DNA from: Trueperaceae bacterium
GTDB taxonomy: Bacteria; Deinococcota; Deinococci; Deinococcales; Trueperaceae
Direction of reading: 5' to 3'
DNA length: 43,217 nucleotides
Assembly (NCBI GenBank): GCA_013697735.1
Contig: JACCWH010000134.1
Span: forward strand, 1 to 43,217
The notes under the pieces were generated by a model. That model was not told where the DNA came from and ran no database searches. It saw only the letters and a program-made list of their open reading frames with translations. Shown piece after piece: positions 1-7,493 of the stretch. The stretch's first letter is position 1. Every line of letters begins with the position of its first letter. The position numbers and the translations under genes were made by a program.

Positions 1-127
1 CCGAAGGATCCGCCGCAGCAGCAGCAAACGTCATCGCCGCCGTCAACGTCGTCTTCCCATGATCAACATGCCCAATCGTCCCCACATTCACATGAGGCTT
101 CGTCCGCTCAAAAGTCGCCTTCGCCAT
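1..127 (-). CDS. tuf: Elongation factor Tu, N-terminal part (runs off the left edge)
   Basis: EF-Tu is the GTPase that delivers aminoacyl-tRNA to the ribosome. The visible 42 codons carry the EF-Tu opening and the G1 P-loop GHVDHGKT at residues 19-26. The ATG at 127 is preceded by an AAAGGA ribosome binding site. The gene follows four tRNA genes on the same strand, the arrangement seen at tufB in E. coli and relatives of Thermus. Odd point: every visible codon ends in G or T, with no C or A, although genes elsewhere in the window prefer C and G at this position. Only the 5' end is present, so intactness cannot be judged. Confidence 0.97.
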   Translation of the reverse strand, partial: MAKATFERTKPHVNVGTIGHVDHGKTTLTAAMTFAAAAADPS

Positions 128-213
128 CAGGAAGTCCTTTCAGCGCGTCTCGCGCTCGCCACCGCCTGCCGACCGAAGGGTCGACGGCCGCGGCTCGGGT
201 ATGAGGGTGCTGT

Positions 214-288
<75 letters not shown>

Positions 289-324
289 CTGCAGGCACCT
301 CGTACGGCTCGCTCGTCGCGAGCT

Positions 325-400
<76 letters not shown>

Positions 401-444
401 GCATGGCGGCACTCGCCGCCTGGTCCGGATCGGACCGTCGTGTG

Positions 445-530
445 TGGTGGGTAGGGCTGGATTCGAACCAGCGTAGGCATACGCCAACGGATTTACAGTC
501 CGTCCCCTTTAACCACTCGGGCACCTACCC
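445..530 (-). tRNA. tRNA-Tyr (anticodon GTA)
   Basis: An 86-nt class II tRNA with a long variable arm. The acceptor is GGGTAGG/CCTACCC, the anticodon stem ACGGA/TCCGT holds loop CTGTAAA giving GTA, the discriminator is A, and CCA is encoded. Length and variable arm fit bacterial tRNA-Tyr. Confidence 0.96.
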
Positions 531-612
531 ACGTCGTGCCGTACCCTCTCTCGATCGATCTCCGGCGGGGCACCCCCCGGGCGTCGTACGTCGCTCGTGC
601 ACTTCCGTACCC

Positions 613-688
613 TGGAGCCACCCATCGGAATCGAACCGACAACCTTCCGATTACAAATCGGATGCTCTACCAGTTGAGCTAGGGTGGC
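613..688 (-). tRNA. tRNA-Thr (anticodon TGT)
   Basis: First gene of the tRNA-tuf transcript. The acceptor is GCCACCC/GGGTGGC, the anticodon stem TCCGA/TCGGA holds loop TTTGTAA giving TGT, the T arm is present, and CCA is encoded. With the GGT species this supplies two threonine isoacceptors in the cluster. Confidence 0.96.
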
Positions 689-768
689 ATCGCCGATCAC
701 TCGCCACATCCGACCGCCGAATCGCTCGAATGGCGCACGCTCGCGCCTCCCTCGCGCTCCGGCAGGCA

Positions 769-798
769 AGCCTAGCATTGGCGTCCTGGAGGTGTCAA
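769..798 (-). promoter_or_regulatory. Sigma-70-type promoter of the tRNA-tuf operon
   Basis: On the minus strand a consensus -35 TTGACA (798-793) is followed after 18 nt by TAGGCT (774-769), itself preceded by TG as in an extended -10. It lies about 80 nt upstream of the first tRNA. This is one of only two perfect or near-perfect -35 boxes noticed in the window, fitting a strong stable-RNA promoter. Confidence 0.8.
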
Positions 799-870
799 CA
801 ACGAGCTGCCGACGCCGGGAAGCCGTGCCACACGGCGAAGTCGGGGCACGCTCACCCCCAGGGAGGCACC

Positions 871-1578
871 CTAGAGCGACAGCAGCGCGACCACGTCGGT
901 CGGTTCGTCGCTGCCACCGGGACCCTCTCGCGAGACGCCGAGGATGGCCCCGGGCACGACCGGCCGTGTGAAAGCCGCCCGGCCCTCGACCACCCCGAGC
1001 GACTCGAGCGACTCGTCGGTGATCTCCCAGAGCTGATACACACCGACGCCGGGCGCCGCAGCGAACCGGACGAAGACGCTGCCGTCACCGAGCTGGACCA
1101 CGTCGCCGAGGGCGCTACCGTCCTCGCCCACCAACGCCACCGTTTCGGCTTCGGGGAGCGCCGCGTAGCGTCGGAACTCCCGGTCGACCGGATCGTCGAG
1201 CAGGCGCGGGCCGAACAGAGCGAGCACGACGATTGCGGCGAGCGCGACCCAAGCGGTGGGACGCCGCCAGAGGGGCGGTCCACGACGCGGTGCGTGCCGG
1301 GCACCCGCCGAGGCACGGCGCGGCGCGCTCCGACCCGGGGCGTCTCGCGACAGGTTCGGCGCCTCGCCGTGGACGCGGGTCAGGAGCGCCTCGCGCTCCC
1401 ATTCGTCGACGCGCTCGGGCGGGAGCGTCATCACCATGTCGGCCAAGACCGCCTCGAGCGACGCCGCCTCGGCCGCGAGCTCGGCATCGGTCGCCAGGAG
1501 GCGCTCGATGCGCTCGCGCTCGGCGTCGTCCACCGTCCCGAGCGCGTACGCCGCGAGGGTCGATTCGTCGATGCTCAT
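871..1578 (-). CDS. RskA-type anti-sigma factor (membrane anchored)
   Basis: A 235-residue protein predicted to hold the ECF sigma factor encoded just upstream at the membrane. An N-terminal sigma-binding helical region (about 1-70, beginning MSIDESTLAAYALG) is followed by a Pro/Arg-rich linker, one membrane segment at about 109-126, and a C-terminal extracytoplasmic domain of the RskA kind (VYQLWEI stretch). No HxxxCxxC zinc motif is present, so it is not a ZAS anti-sigma factor. Its ATG overlaps the sigma factor stop as TGATG, showing translational coupling. The inducing signal cannot be read from sequence. Confidence 0.85.
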   Translation of the reverse strand: MSIDESTLAAYALGTVDDAERERIERLLATDAELAAEAASLEAVLADMVMTLPPERVDEWEREALLTRVHGEAPNLSRDAPGRSAPRRASAGARHAPRRGPPLWRRPTAWVALAAIVVLALFGPRLLDDPVDREFRRYAALPEAETVALVGEDGSALGDVVQLGDGSVFVRFAAAPGVGVYQLWEITDESLESLGVVEGRAAFTRPVVPGAILGVSREGPGGSDEPTDVVALLSL

Positions 1579-2171
1579 CACCCCTCCCCCGCCGCGCCCG
1601 AACCGGTGACGCCGCGTTCCTCGAGCGCCTCGCGAAGCTTCCCTAGCGCGCGCCGGATCACCGACTTCACCGTGCCGAGCGGGCGATCCGTGACCTCGGC
1701 GATCTCCTGATGGGAGTGCCCCCCGAAGAAGGCGAGGTGGACGTACGAGCGCTCGACGGGTGAGAGCGACTCCAGCGCCGTGTCGACGTAGAGCTTGTCG
1801 ATCGGGTCGGCGGCGTCCGTGCCGGGCTCGTGCCACGGCTCGAACTCCGTGGTCTCGACGCGACGGACCCGGATCCGGTTGATCATCAGGCGGTGCGCGA
1901 TCGTGACGATCCACGTCTTCGCGCTCGCCTTCTTGGGATCGAACCGGTCGGCCGCTTCCCACACCCGTACGAATGTGTCCTGCACGCTCCCATCCACCTC
2001 TTCGTCGTCGCGGAGCATCCGTCTCGCCATGGCCTTGAGGTACGGCGCGTACCGTGCGAAGAGCGTCCCGAGCGCCTCTTCGTCACGCGCATGCGCCACG
2101 CGAGCCACGAGTACCTCGTCGTCGAGGTCGGCATCGCCACGAGGCAGGTGGCCGTCGAGCCCGCCCGTCAC
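1578..2171 (-). CDS. ECF (sigma-70 family) RNA polymerase sigma factor
   Basis: A 197-residue sigma factor with region 2 (about 20-90, including the QDTFVRVWEAADRFD stretch) and a region 4 helix-turn-helix near the C-terminus (SPVERSYVHLAFF to EIAEVTDRPLGTVKSVIRRAL). It resembles the SigK group that pairs with RskA anti-sigma factors. The start is taken as GTG at 2171, after AGGTGGA; no ATG lies between it and the conserved region 2 MARRML. It is transcribed divergently from tatA, and its gene overlaps the anti-sigma gene by one base. Regulon unknown. Confidence 0.88.
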   Translation of the reverse strand: MTGGLDGHLPRGDADLDDEVLVARVAHARDEEALGTLFARYAPYLKAMARRMLRDDEEVDGSVQDTFVRVWEAADRFDPKKASAKTWIVTIAHRLMINRIRVRRVETTEFEPWHEPGTDAADPIDKLYVDTALESLSPVERSYVHLAFFGGHSHQEIAEVTDRPLGTVKSVIRRALGKLREALEERGVTGSGAAGEG

Positions 2172-2219
2172 ATTCCACCTACACGCCTGAGCATGCTTTG
2201 GATGATACGGCGATTGTGC

Positions 2220-2232
2220 ACACGGTCCGTGT
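2220..2232. promoter_or_regulatory. Inverted repeat between sigma factor gene and tatA
   Basis: ACACGG-T-CCGTGT is a perfect 6+6 inverted repeat with a 1-nt centre. It lies in the 123-bp divergent region, 49 nt upstream of the sigma factor start and 62 nt upstream of tatA. The form fits an operator for a dimeric regulator, but the repeat is short and no other copy was seen. Confidence 0.3.
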
Positions 2233-2294
2233 CCCCTGGGCCGCAAACGGTGACACACCTTTGATAGAGTCACCACGGACTCGGAGGTTCTACG

Positions 2295-2657
2295 ATGCGT
2301 ATCGGCCCGTTCGGTGTGTGGGAGATCCTGATCATCCTCGTGGTGGTCCTGCTGATCTTCGGCCCTCGTCGCCTGCCCGAAATGGCGAAGGGGCTGGGAC
2401 AGTCCGTTCGCGCCTTCCGCAAGGAGATGCGCGATTTCAAGAACGACTTCGACGACGAGGCGACCCCGGCTCCCGAGCGTCCATCCAAGGCGGCAGCGGA
2501 CGCGAGCCCGAAGGTACCCCCGGTCGTGAACGGCCCCGTCGTGGTCGACGAGCCGCCGGTGGTCTCGGAACCCGTGGTTTCGGAACCCGTGGTTTCGGAA
2601 CCCGTAGTCCGCGACCGCGCCACCGTCGAGAAAGACGCCGAGAGCAAGCCCGTCTGA
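2295..2657 (+). CDS. tatA: Sec-independent protein translocase subunit TatA
   Basis: TatA oligomers form the membrane-thinning element that lets folded twin-arginine substrates cross the cytoplasmic membrane. The 120-residue protein has the family layout: a short N-terminal membrane helix (about 5-21), the FGPRRLPE hinge, an amphipathic helix (MAKGLGQSVRAFRKEM) and an acidic, Pro/Val-rich tail. The tail carries repeats of VVSEP. An SD-like GGAGG precedes the ATG. tatC follows; no separate TatB is visible, so this subunit may serve both roles, as in minimal TatAC systems. Confidence 0.95.
   Translation: MRIGPFGVWEILIILVVVLLIFGPRRLPEMAKGLGQSVRAFRKEMRDFKNDFDDEATPAPERPSKAAADASPKVPPVVNGPVVVDEPPVVSEPVVSEPVVSEPVVRDRATVEKDAESKPV
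2559..2603 (+). repeat. Three tandem 15-bp units in the tatA tail
   Basis: The unit GTGGTTTCGGAACCC occurs three times in frame (first copy with one change, GTGGTCTCGGAACCC) and encodes VVSEP three times. A partial fourth copy follows. Copy-number change would only lengthen or shorten the unstructured TatA tail. Confidence 0.85.
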
Positions 2658-2673
2658 AGGCTGCGGATCCGAT

Positions 2674-2694
2674 CGTCGCACCGCTGGTGCGACG
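2674..2694 (+). other. Perfect RNA hairpin between tatA and tatC
   Basis: A 9-bp perfect stem (CGTCGCACC with GGTGCGACG) closes a 3-nt loop in the 46-bp gap and ends 9 nt before the tatC GTG. There is no T-run, so it is not a standard terminator. It could stabilise tatA mRNA or lower tatC translation, giving more TatA than TatC as the complex needs. The role is inferred. Confidence 0.5.
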
Positions 2695-2703
2695 GCGAGC
2701 CGT

Positions 2704-3456
2704 GTGGCCGTCACCCTCGTCGCCATGACCCTCTTCGACCATTTCGAGGAACTCCGGAACCGCGTCTTCATCGCGGTGGCCGCCTGGCTGCTGGCATCAG
2801 GCGTCATGTTCGTGTTCCGGTTCGCCGTGCTCGAGTTCCTGCAGGCGCCCCTCCCAGCGGGTATGACGCTCACGTACTTCACGCTGCTCGAGCCGTTCGT
2901 GGCGAGCATGCAGATCGCGTCGTTCTTCGGGCTGGTGCTGGCCGGACCCGTGATCGTGGGGCAGGTATGGGGGTTCCTGGCCCCGGGCCTCTATCCGGAG
3001 GAGCGGAAGTACGCGATCCCCTTCATCCTCCTGACGGCGCTGGCATTCGCGGCAGGCGTGGCGTTCTCGTACTACGTCGTGCTGCCGGTCACGGTGCCGG
3101 TCCTGCTCTCCTTCCTCGGAGACGCCGCCCAGGGCATGCTGTCGATCGGTCGCTACATCGGCAACGTCCTGCTGCTCCTCGCGGTGTTCGGCGTGATGTT
3201 CGAGCTACCCGTGCTCGCCTTCCTCCTCGCCAGGATCGGAATCGTACGGCACCAGATGCTCGTGAGCACCAGGCGCTACGCGCTCGTCATTCTGCTGGTG
3301 CTCGCGGCGGCGATGTCGCCGAGCGGCGACCCTTTCAACTTCGCGCTCGTCGCAGTCCCGCTCGTGATCCTGTACGAACTGTCGATCATCGTCGTACGCT
3401 TCAGCCAGCGCCGTGAACCCCGCTCCGAGCGCGAGCCGGAGACCACCCCCCTCTAA
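2704..3456 (+). CDS. tatC: Sec-independent protein translocase subunit TatC
   Basis: TatC is the polytopic receptor for twin-arginine signal peptides. The 250-residue product has six hydrophobic segments and the family's N-terminal signature DHFEELRNR plus LEPFVASMQIASFFG and the first-loop and PEERKY motifs. The start is uncertain: GTG at 2704 (adding MAVTLVA) or ATG at 2725, which matches the usual M-x-x-x-DHLEELR beginning but lacks an SD. It follows tatA after the hairpin gap and is probably cotranscribed with it and with the DAHP synthase gene. Confidence 0.95.
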   Translation: MAVTLVAMTLFDHFEELRNRVFIAVAAWLLASGVMFVFRFAVLEFLQAPLPAGMTLTYFTLLEPFVASMQIASFFGLVLAGPVIVGQVWGFLAPGLYPEERKYAIPFILLTALAFAAGVAFSYYVVLPVTVPVLLSFLGDAAQGMLSIGRYIGNVLLLLAVFGVMFELPVLAFLLARIGIVRHQMLVSTRRYALVILLVLAAAMSPSGDPFNFALVAVPLVILYELSIIVVRFSQRREPRSEREPETTPL

Positions 3457-3495
3457 ACGCGCCCGGCCGCCCCATCGCGGCCGCGGGAAGGCGAC

Positions 3496-4596
3496 ATGGA
3501 CGAACGCATCACAGACCTCCGCGCACAGATCGACACCCTCAACCTCGATCTCCTTCGACTCCTCTCACGGCGGGCGGAAGTGGCCGCAGCGATCGGTCGC
3601 ATCCAGAGCGAAGCGGGCATGTCGCACTACGACCCGGTGCGCGAGAACCAGATGCTCGATGCGCTCACCGACGCCAACGCGGGCCCCTTCCCCGACGACA
3701 CCGTCAAGAGCCTCTTCAAGCAGATCTTCCAAGCCTCCATGCACCAGGGGCAGGAGCGCGCCAAGGTGCGCTACTTGACGTCGCGCTCCACCACGCCGGC
3801 CGACACCGTGGTGATGGTGGGCGACGTCCCGATCGGGTCCCAACACGCGCCGGTGCTGATCGCAGGTCCCTGCGCGATCGAGTCGCGTGAGCAGGTCGAG
3901 GCGGTCGCTGCACACGTGGCGGCGCGCGGCGTACGCCTCTTCCGCGGCGGCGCCTTCAAGCCGCGCACCGATCCCTACAGCTTCCAGGGGCTCGGCGAGG
4001 AAGGGCTTCGGATCGGACGAGAGGCGTGCGACCGCCATCGACTCCACTTCGTGGCCGAGATCATGGACGCCTCCGACCTGGCGGCCTTCGAGGAGCACGT
4101 CGACGTCTTCCAGGTCGGCGCGCGTAACATGCAGAACTTCACCCTCCTCAAGGCGCTCGGGCGCTCGCGCAAGCCCGTGCTGCTCAAGCGTGGCCTATCG
4201 GCCACGATCGAGGAGTGGGTGATGGCCGCCGAGTACCTGCTGTCCGAAGGGAACGACCAGGTGATCTTGTGCGAGCGCGGGATCCGCACGTTCGAGCGCT
4301 ACACCCGGCACACGCTCGACCTCTCGGCGGTCGCGCTCGCCAAGATCGAGACCCACCTGCCGGTCTTCGTCGACGTCACCCATTCGGGTGGGCGCCGGGA
4401 CCTGCTCGTCCCCCTCACGAAGGCGGGGCTCGCCGTCGGCGCCGACGGCATCATGATCGAGGTCCACCCGGATCCCGCCGTCGCACTCTCGGACAACAAG
4501 CAGCAGATCGACTTCGAGACCTTCGACCGCTATCTCGACGCCACGCTCTACGACACCAAGCTCACGGCGAAGCGTACCGAGCTCTACGGATTCTAG
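3496..4596 (+). CDS. aroF: Bifunctional chorismate mutase / DAHP synthase
   Basis: This 366-residue fusion performs the first step of the shikimate pathway (PEP + erythrose-4-phosphate to DAHP) and carries an N-terminal AroQ-type chorismate mutase domain (about 1-90, ITDLRAQIDTLNLDLLRLLSRRAE), which in such fusions acts largely as an allosteric sensor of prephenate/chorismate. The type I-beta DAHP synthase domain begins near residue 114 (LIAGPCAIES) and contains FRGGAFKPRTDPYSFQG, ARNMQNF and LKRGLSAT. The start has GGAAGG four bases upstream. It lies 39 bp after tatC and 6 bp before the iron-sulfur gene. aroA is present elsewhere, at 22241-23551. Confidence 0.95.
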   Translation: MDERITDLRAQIDTLNLDLLRLLSRRAEVAAAIGRIQSEAGMSHYDPVRENQMLDALTDANAGPFPDDTVKSLFKQIFQASMHQGQERAKVRYLTSRSTTPADTVVMVGDVPIGSQHAPVLIAGPCAIESREQVEAVAAHVAARGVRLFRGGAFKPRTDPYSFQGLGEEGLRIGREACDRHRLHFVAEIMDASDLAAFEEHVDVFQVGARNMQNFTLLKALGRSRKPVLLKRGLSATIEEWVMAAEYLLSEGNDQVILCERGIRTFERYTRHTLDLSAVALAKIETHLPVFVDVTHSGGRRDLLVPLTKAGLAVGADGIMIEVHPDPAVALSDNKQQIDFETFDRYLDATLYDTKLTAKRTELYGF

Positions 4597-4602
4597 CGGC
4601 CG

Positions 4603-5601
4603 ATGGATCGCGTGCTGGGATGGCTATTCAAGCAGGTCGAAGTTGCGCCGGAGTACCACGTCGGGCGGTGCCTCGCCGCGAAGGGGACCGGGTGCACGGC
4701 CTGTGCCGACGCCTGTCCGCACGACGCGATCACCATCGGTCGGCGTGTCGCCATCGATCCGATCGACTGCACGGGCTGCGGAATCTGCGTCGGCGTCTGT
4801 CCGAGCGGCGCGCTCGAGGCGCGCGGCGCCGCCCCGGTCGCGTCGCGTCTACGGTGCTCACAAGTGGCCGGTACCGTCTCCACGGTGATCTGCCTAGCGC
4901 GACTCTCCCCCACCGACATGTTGCGCGCGGCCGCCGACGACCCGGACGGCGACCTCCTGCTCGCGCGGGGAGACTGCGCATCGTGCCCCATCGGTGAGCC
5001 CGAGGTCCCGGCTCGGGTCGAAGCTGCGGCGGCGAGGGCCGCCGTCCTCGCCGACACCGTCGGTCGACCCTTCTCGCTCCGGCTCGAGGAGCGCGATCGC
5101 TTGGACGCCGACGCCAAGGAGCGAGAGCTCAGCCGACGCGAGCTCTTTCGAGGCTCGGGTGAACGTGCGCGGCGCACCGCCGCGACCGCCCTCGCCCCGC
5201 TCGAGCGGCTCGCGGGCGACGACGAAGAGGCGAGCGAGGTCGCCGCCCCACTCCCGATCGAGTGGCGCGACACGATGCAGGCGCTCGCGGCCGCGGAGCT
5301 CGAGCCGGACGCGCTCGTCCCCGCGCGCCTGCCACGCATCGAACCAGGCTGCATCCTCTGCCCCTCGTGCACGCGCGTCTGCCCGACCGACGCGCTCAAG
5401 CGCGTCTTCGACCCGAGCGGCGGGGTCATCTTGCAGCTCGATCCAGGCCGCTGCGTCGGCTGCGACGCGTGCATGGAGGTCTGCCCCGTCGACGTGGTGC
5501 GAATGGACGACGAGGTCAGCTGGGCTGAGCTCTCGGGGGGGCGCGTCACGGTCGCCGAGTCGACCCCGAAGGAGCCGCCGCCGGGGAGCGTCACGCGTTG
5601 A
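4603..5601 (+). CDS. Multi-cluster 4Fe-4S ferredoxin-like protein
   Basis: A 332-residue soluble protein with 20 of its cysteines arranged in five groups of four. The N-terminal groups are C23/31/34/38 and C56/59/62/66 (bis-[4Fe-4S] ferredoxin fold), and the C-terminal groups are C250/253/256/260 and C284/287/290/294 (second bis-[4Fe-4S] unit). Between them, C85, C97, C125 and C128 lie in a segment (CLARL ... GDCASCP) reminiscent of the iron-sulfur subunit of MvhD/heterodisulfide reductase systems. This suggests electron transfer with a fifth metal site. The redox partner is unknown; no oxidoreductase subunit lies beside it apart from glutaryl-CoA dehydrogenase further on. It starts 6 bp after aroF. 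Confidence 0.8.
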   Translation: MDRVLGWLFKQVEVAPEYHVGRCLAAKGTGCTACADACPHDAITIGRRVAIDPIDCTGCGICVGVCPSGALEARGAAPVASRLRCSQVAGTVSTVICLARLSPTDMLRAAADDPDGDLLLARGDCASCPIGEPEVPARVEAAAARAAVLADTVGRPFSLRLEERDRLDADAKERELSRRELFRGSGERARRTAATALAPLERLAGDDEEASEVAAPLPIEWRDTMQALAAAELEPDALVPARLPRIEPGCILCPSCTRVCPTDALKRVFDPSGGVILQLDPGRCVGCDACMEVCPVDVVRMDDEVSWAELSGGRVTVAESTPKEPPPGSVTR

Positions 5602-5654
5602 GGATCGGGTCGACGGCGAGCGCGACACGACGCTCGTGGGCCCCCACCATCCCG

Positions 5655-5660
5655 TACACT
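5655..5660 (+). promoter_or_regulatory. Start-proximal -10 box TACACT
   Basis: TACACT ends 5 nt before the ATG at 5666, too close to leave room for a Shine-Dalgarno sequence, so the transcript would be leaderless or nearly so. It lies in the 64-bp gap after the ferredoxin-like gene. Confidence 0.55.
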
Positions 5661-5665
5661 TCGGC

Positions 5666-5908
5666 ATGACGGTCGACGACTGGGTCTTCGAAGCCGTGGA
5701 GCGCTCCAAGAGCGCCGGCGCCACCGTGCGGGAGATCCAACGCAGCATCGACGAGCAGCGCTACGAGGAGCTCGCCGTCGACACCATCGAAGCGTCGCTC
5801 GCCAATCTCGCGAAGGCCGAGCGCGTGCAGGAGATCGACGGACGCTGGCACGCGGTTCGCCGCGTCAGCAAGGAGGACGCGCTACGGCGCCTCTTCGGTG
5901 ACGGGTGA
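5666..5908 (+). CDS. Small winged-helix-like protein of unknown function
   Basis: An 80-residue acidic protein. The pattern (TVREIQRSIDEQRYEELAVDTIEASLANLAKAERVQEIDGRWHA) fits a small winged helix: two or three helices followed by a beta hairpin that ends in a tryptophan-containing strand. It may bind DNA or act as a protein-interaction module. It has no SD and follows a TACACT box by 5 nt. The gene ends 23 bp before gcdH. The start is well supported by the leaderless context. I do not recognise the family. Confidence 0.6.
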   Translation: MTVDDWVFEAVERSKSAGATVREIQRSIDEQRYEELAVDTIEASLANLAKAERVQEIDGRWHAVRRVSKEDALRRLFGDG

Positions 5909-5931
5909 CGCACGACCTCAGGAGGAACGAC

Positions 5932-7140
5932 ATGACCACCTCGGCCCCGACCCCCACGGCCCCCACACCGGCGACCACGTCGGCGCTGCAGGACTTCTTC
6001 GAGCTCGATGCGCTCTACACGAGCGAGGAGCGGCTCATCCGCGACAGCGTCCGTGAGTTCGTCCGCGGCGAGATCCTGCCCGAGATCGGCGAATGGTGGC
6101 AGGAGGGGCGGTTCCCGGCCGACCTGCCGCAAAAGTTCGGCGCGCTCGGAATGCTCGGCGTCACGATCCCCGAGGAGTACGGTGGCGCCGGGGCCTCCGC
6201 GACGGCGTACGGCCTGCTCAACCGCGAGATCGAGTACGGCGACTCCGGCATGCGCTCGTTCGTCAGCGTGCAGTCGAGTCTCGTGATGTACCCGATCTTC
6301 GCCTACGGCCGCGAGGCGCTCAAGCGCGAATGGTTGCCGCGCCTCGCCAGCGCCGAAGCGATCGGCTGCTTCGGGCTCACCGAGCCCGATGCCGGCTCCG
6401 ACCCCGGGAACATGCGCACGCGTTGCCGCCGTGTGGGCGACGAGTGGGTCCTCAACGGCGTCAAGCGTTGGATCACCTCCGGGTCGACCGCGCACGTCGC
6501 CGTGGTGTGGGCGCGAGACGAGTCGGAGGGCACGGTGCGGGGCTTCTTGGTCGAGACCGATGCTGGCGGATTCAGTGCGCTCGACATCAAGACGAAGGCA
6601 TCGATGCGCGCGTCGGTCACGAGCGAGCTCTACCTCGACGACGTGATCGTGCCCGAGGCGTCGCGCTTGGAGGTGCAGGGGCTGCGTGGACCACTCTCGT
6701 GCCTCAACCAGGCTCGCTACGGCATCGCCTGGGGCGTGCTCGGCGCCGGCTTCGCGTGCCTCGAGGAGGCGGCCGCCTACGTCGAGGATCGGCCCGTGTT
6801 CGGCATGCCGCTCGCCGGCAAGCAGCTCGTGCAGGCGAGTCTCGCCGACATGTTCTCCGATCTGACGAAAGGCTCGCTCCTCGCGTACCACCTCGGCCGC
6901 TTGAAGGAGCAGGGGAAGGACACGCCCGCTCGGGTGTCGATGGCGAAACGCGACAACGTCCGCGCGGCGCTCCGTGCCGCGCGGGCCGCACGCGATCTCC
7001 TCGGTGGGAACGGCATCACCACCGAGTACGGTGCCATCCGGCACATGCTCAACCTCGAGACCGTATCGACGTACGAGGGGACCGACACCGTGCACACGCT
7101 CGTGCTCGGGCGCGAGATCACCGGGCACAACGCGTTCTGA
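5932..7140 (+). CDS. gcdH: Glutaryl-CoA dehydrogenase (acyl-CoA dehydrogenase family)
   Basis: An FAD enzyme that oxidises and decarboxylates glutaryl-CoA to crotonyl-CoA in lysine/tryptophan breakdown. The 402-residue protein follows glutaryl-CoA dehydrogenases in detail: SVQSSLVM, GLTEPDAGSDPGNM, KRWITSG, LLGGNGI, and the C-terminal TYEGTDTVHTLVLGREITG with the catalytic glutamate at residue 382. ATG at 5932 is chosen over an upstream in-frame codon at 5905 because AGGAGG lies 7 nt before it. A Pro/Thr-rich leader precedes the catalytic domain. The substrate call is more certain than for generic family members, but related acyl-CoA substrates remain possible. Confidence 0.9.
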   Translation: MTTSAPTPTAPTPATTSALQDFFELDALYTSEERLIRDSVREFVRGEILPEIGEWWQEGRFPADLPQKFGALGMLGVTIPEEYGGAGASATAYGLLNREIEYGDSGMRSFVSVQSSLVMYPIFAYGREALKREWLPRLASAEAIGCFGLTEPDAGSDPGNMRTRCRRVGDEWVLNGVKRWITSGSTAHVAVVWARDESEGTVRGFLVETDAGGFSALDIKTKASMRASVTSELYLDDVIVPEASRLEVQGLRGPLSCLNQARYGIAWGVLGAGFACLEEAAAYVEDRPVFGMPLAGKQLVQASLADMFSDLTKGSLLAYHLGRLKEQGKDTPARVSMAKRDNVRAALRAARAARDLLGGNGITTEYGAIRHMLNLETVSTYEGTDTVHTLVLGREITGHNAF

Positions 7141-7154
7141 ACCACGGGGCCTTC

Positions 7155-7169
7155 GGAGCCATCGGCTCC
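7155..7169. terminator. Small hairpin between convergent genes
   Basis: GGAGCC-ATC-GGCTCC forms a 6-bp stem in the 29-bp gap between gcdH (plus) and the membrane protein gene (minus). No T-run follows on either strand, so it would be a weak bidirectional terminator at best. Confidence 0.35.
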
Positions 7170-7493
7170 CTACGGGTTGGTAGGGGTGGCGACGACCGCC
7201 GCCACCACGAGGGCGCCCGCGACACCACGGAGCACCTGCCACCACGCGCCGTCGCGATCACCGGCCGCCCGGGCGTCGGCGATCGACACCCACGACGACG
7301 CGAGCACGCCGACGACCGCGAACGGTACCTTCGCCGGGTGCGAGAAGGCGACGGCGACGGCCGCGACCACGAGCACCGCCGCTGAAGCCATGAACCCCAT
7401 CGCGCTGCCGCCCCGCCGGCGGATGATGCTCCACGCCCCGAACGCGTTGAAGGCCGCATAGGCGAGCAACAGCACGCTCGCGAGGGCGGTCAA
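7170..7493 (-). CDS. Small membrane protein of unknown function
   Basis: A 107-residue protein with three or four hydrophobic segments and a central basic turn (IIRRRGGS). The likely start is TTG at 7493, which overlaps the stop of the upstream gene as TTGA, the same 4-nt coupling seen elsewhere in this window with GTGA and ATGA. No upstream ATG or GTG is compatible with such spacing. It has no catalytic motifs. Being coupled to the 7490-8377 gene suggests a joint function, unknown. Confidence 0.6.
   Translation of the reverse strand: MTALASVLLLAYAAFNAFGAWSIIRRRGGSAMGFMASAAVLVVAAVAVAFSHPAKVPFAVVGVLASSWVSIADARAAGDRDGAWWQVLRGVAGALVVAAVVATPTNP

Noticed and set aside
1578-2909. Sigma factor frame extended upstream to 2909 on the minus strand
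   Set aside because: The extension is antisense to tatA and has no sigma factor similarity; GTG 2171 precedes region 2 suitably.
3462-3487. Hairpin between tatC and aroF (GGCCGC-CCCATC-GCGGCC) as a terminator
   Set aside because: No T-run and only 9 bp before the aroF start; more likely a chance GC-rich fold or weak attenuator.
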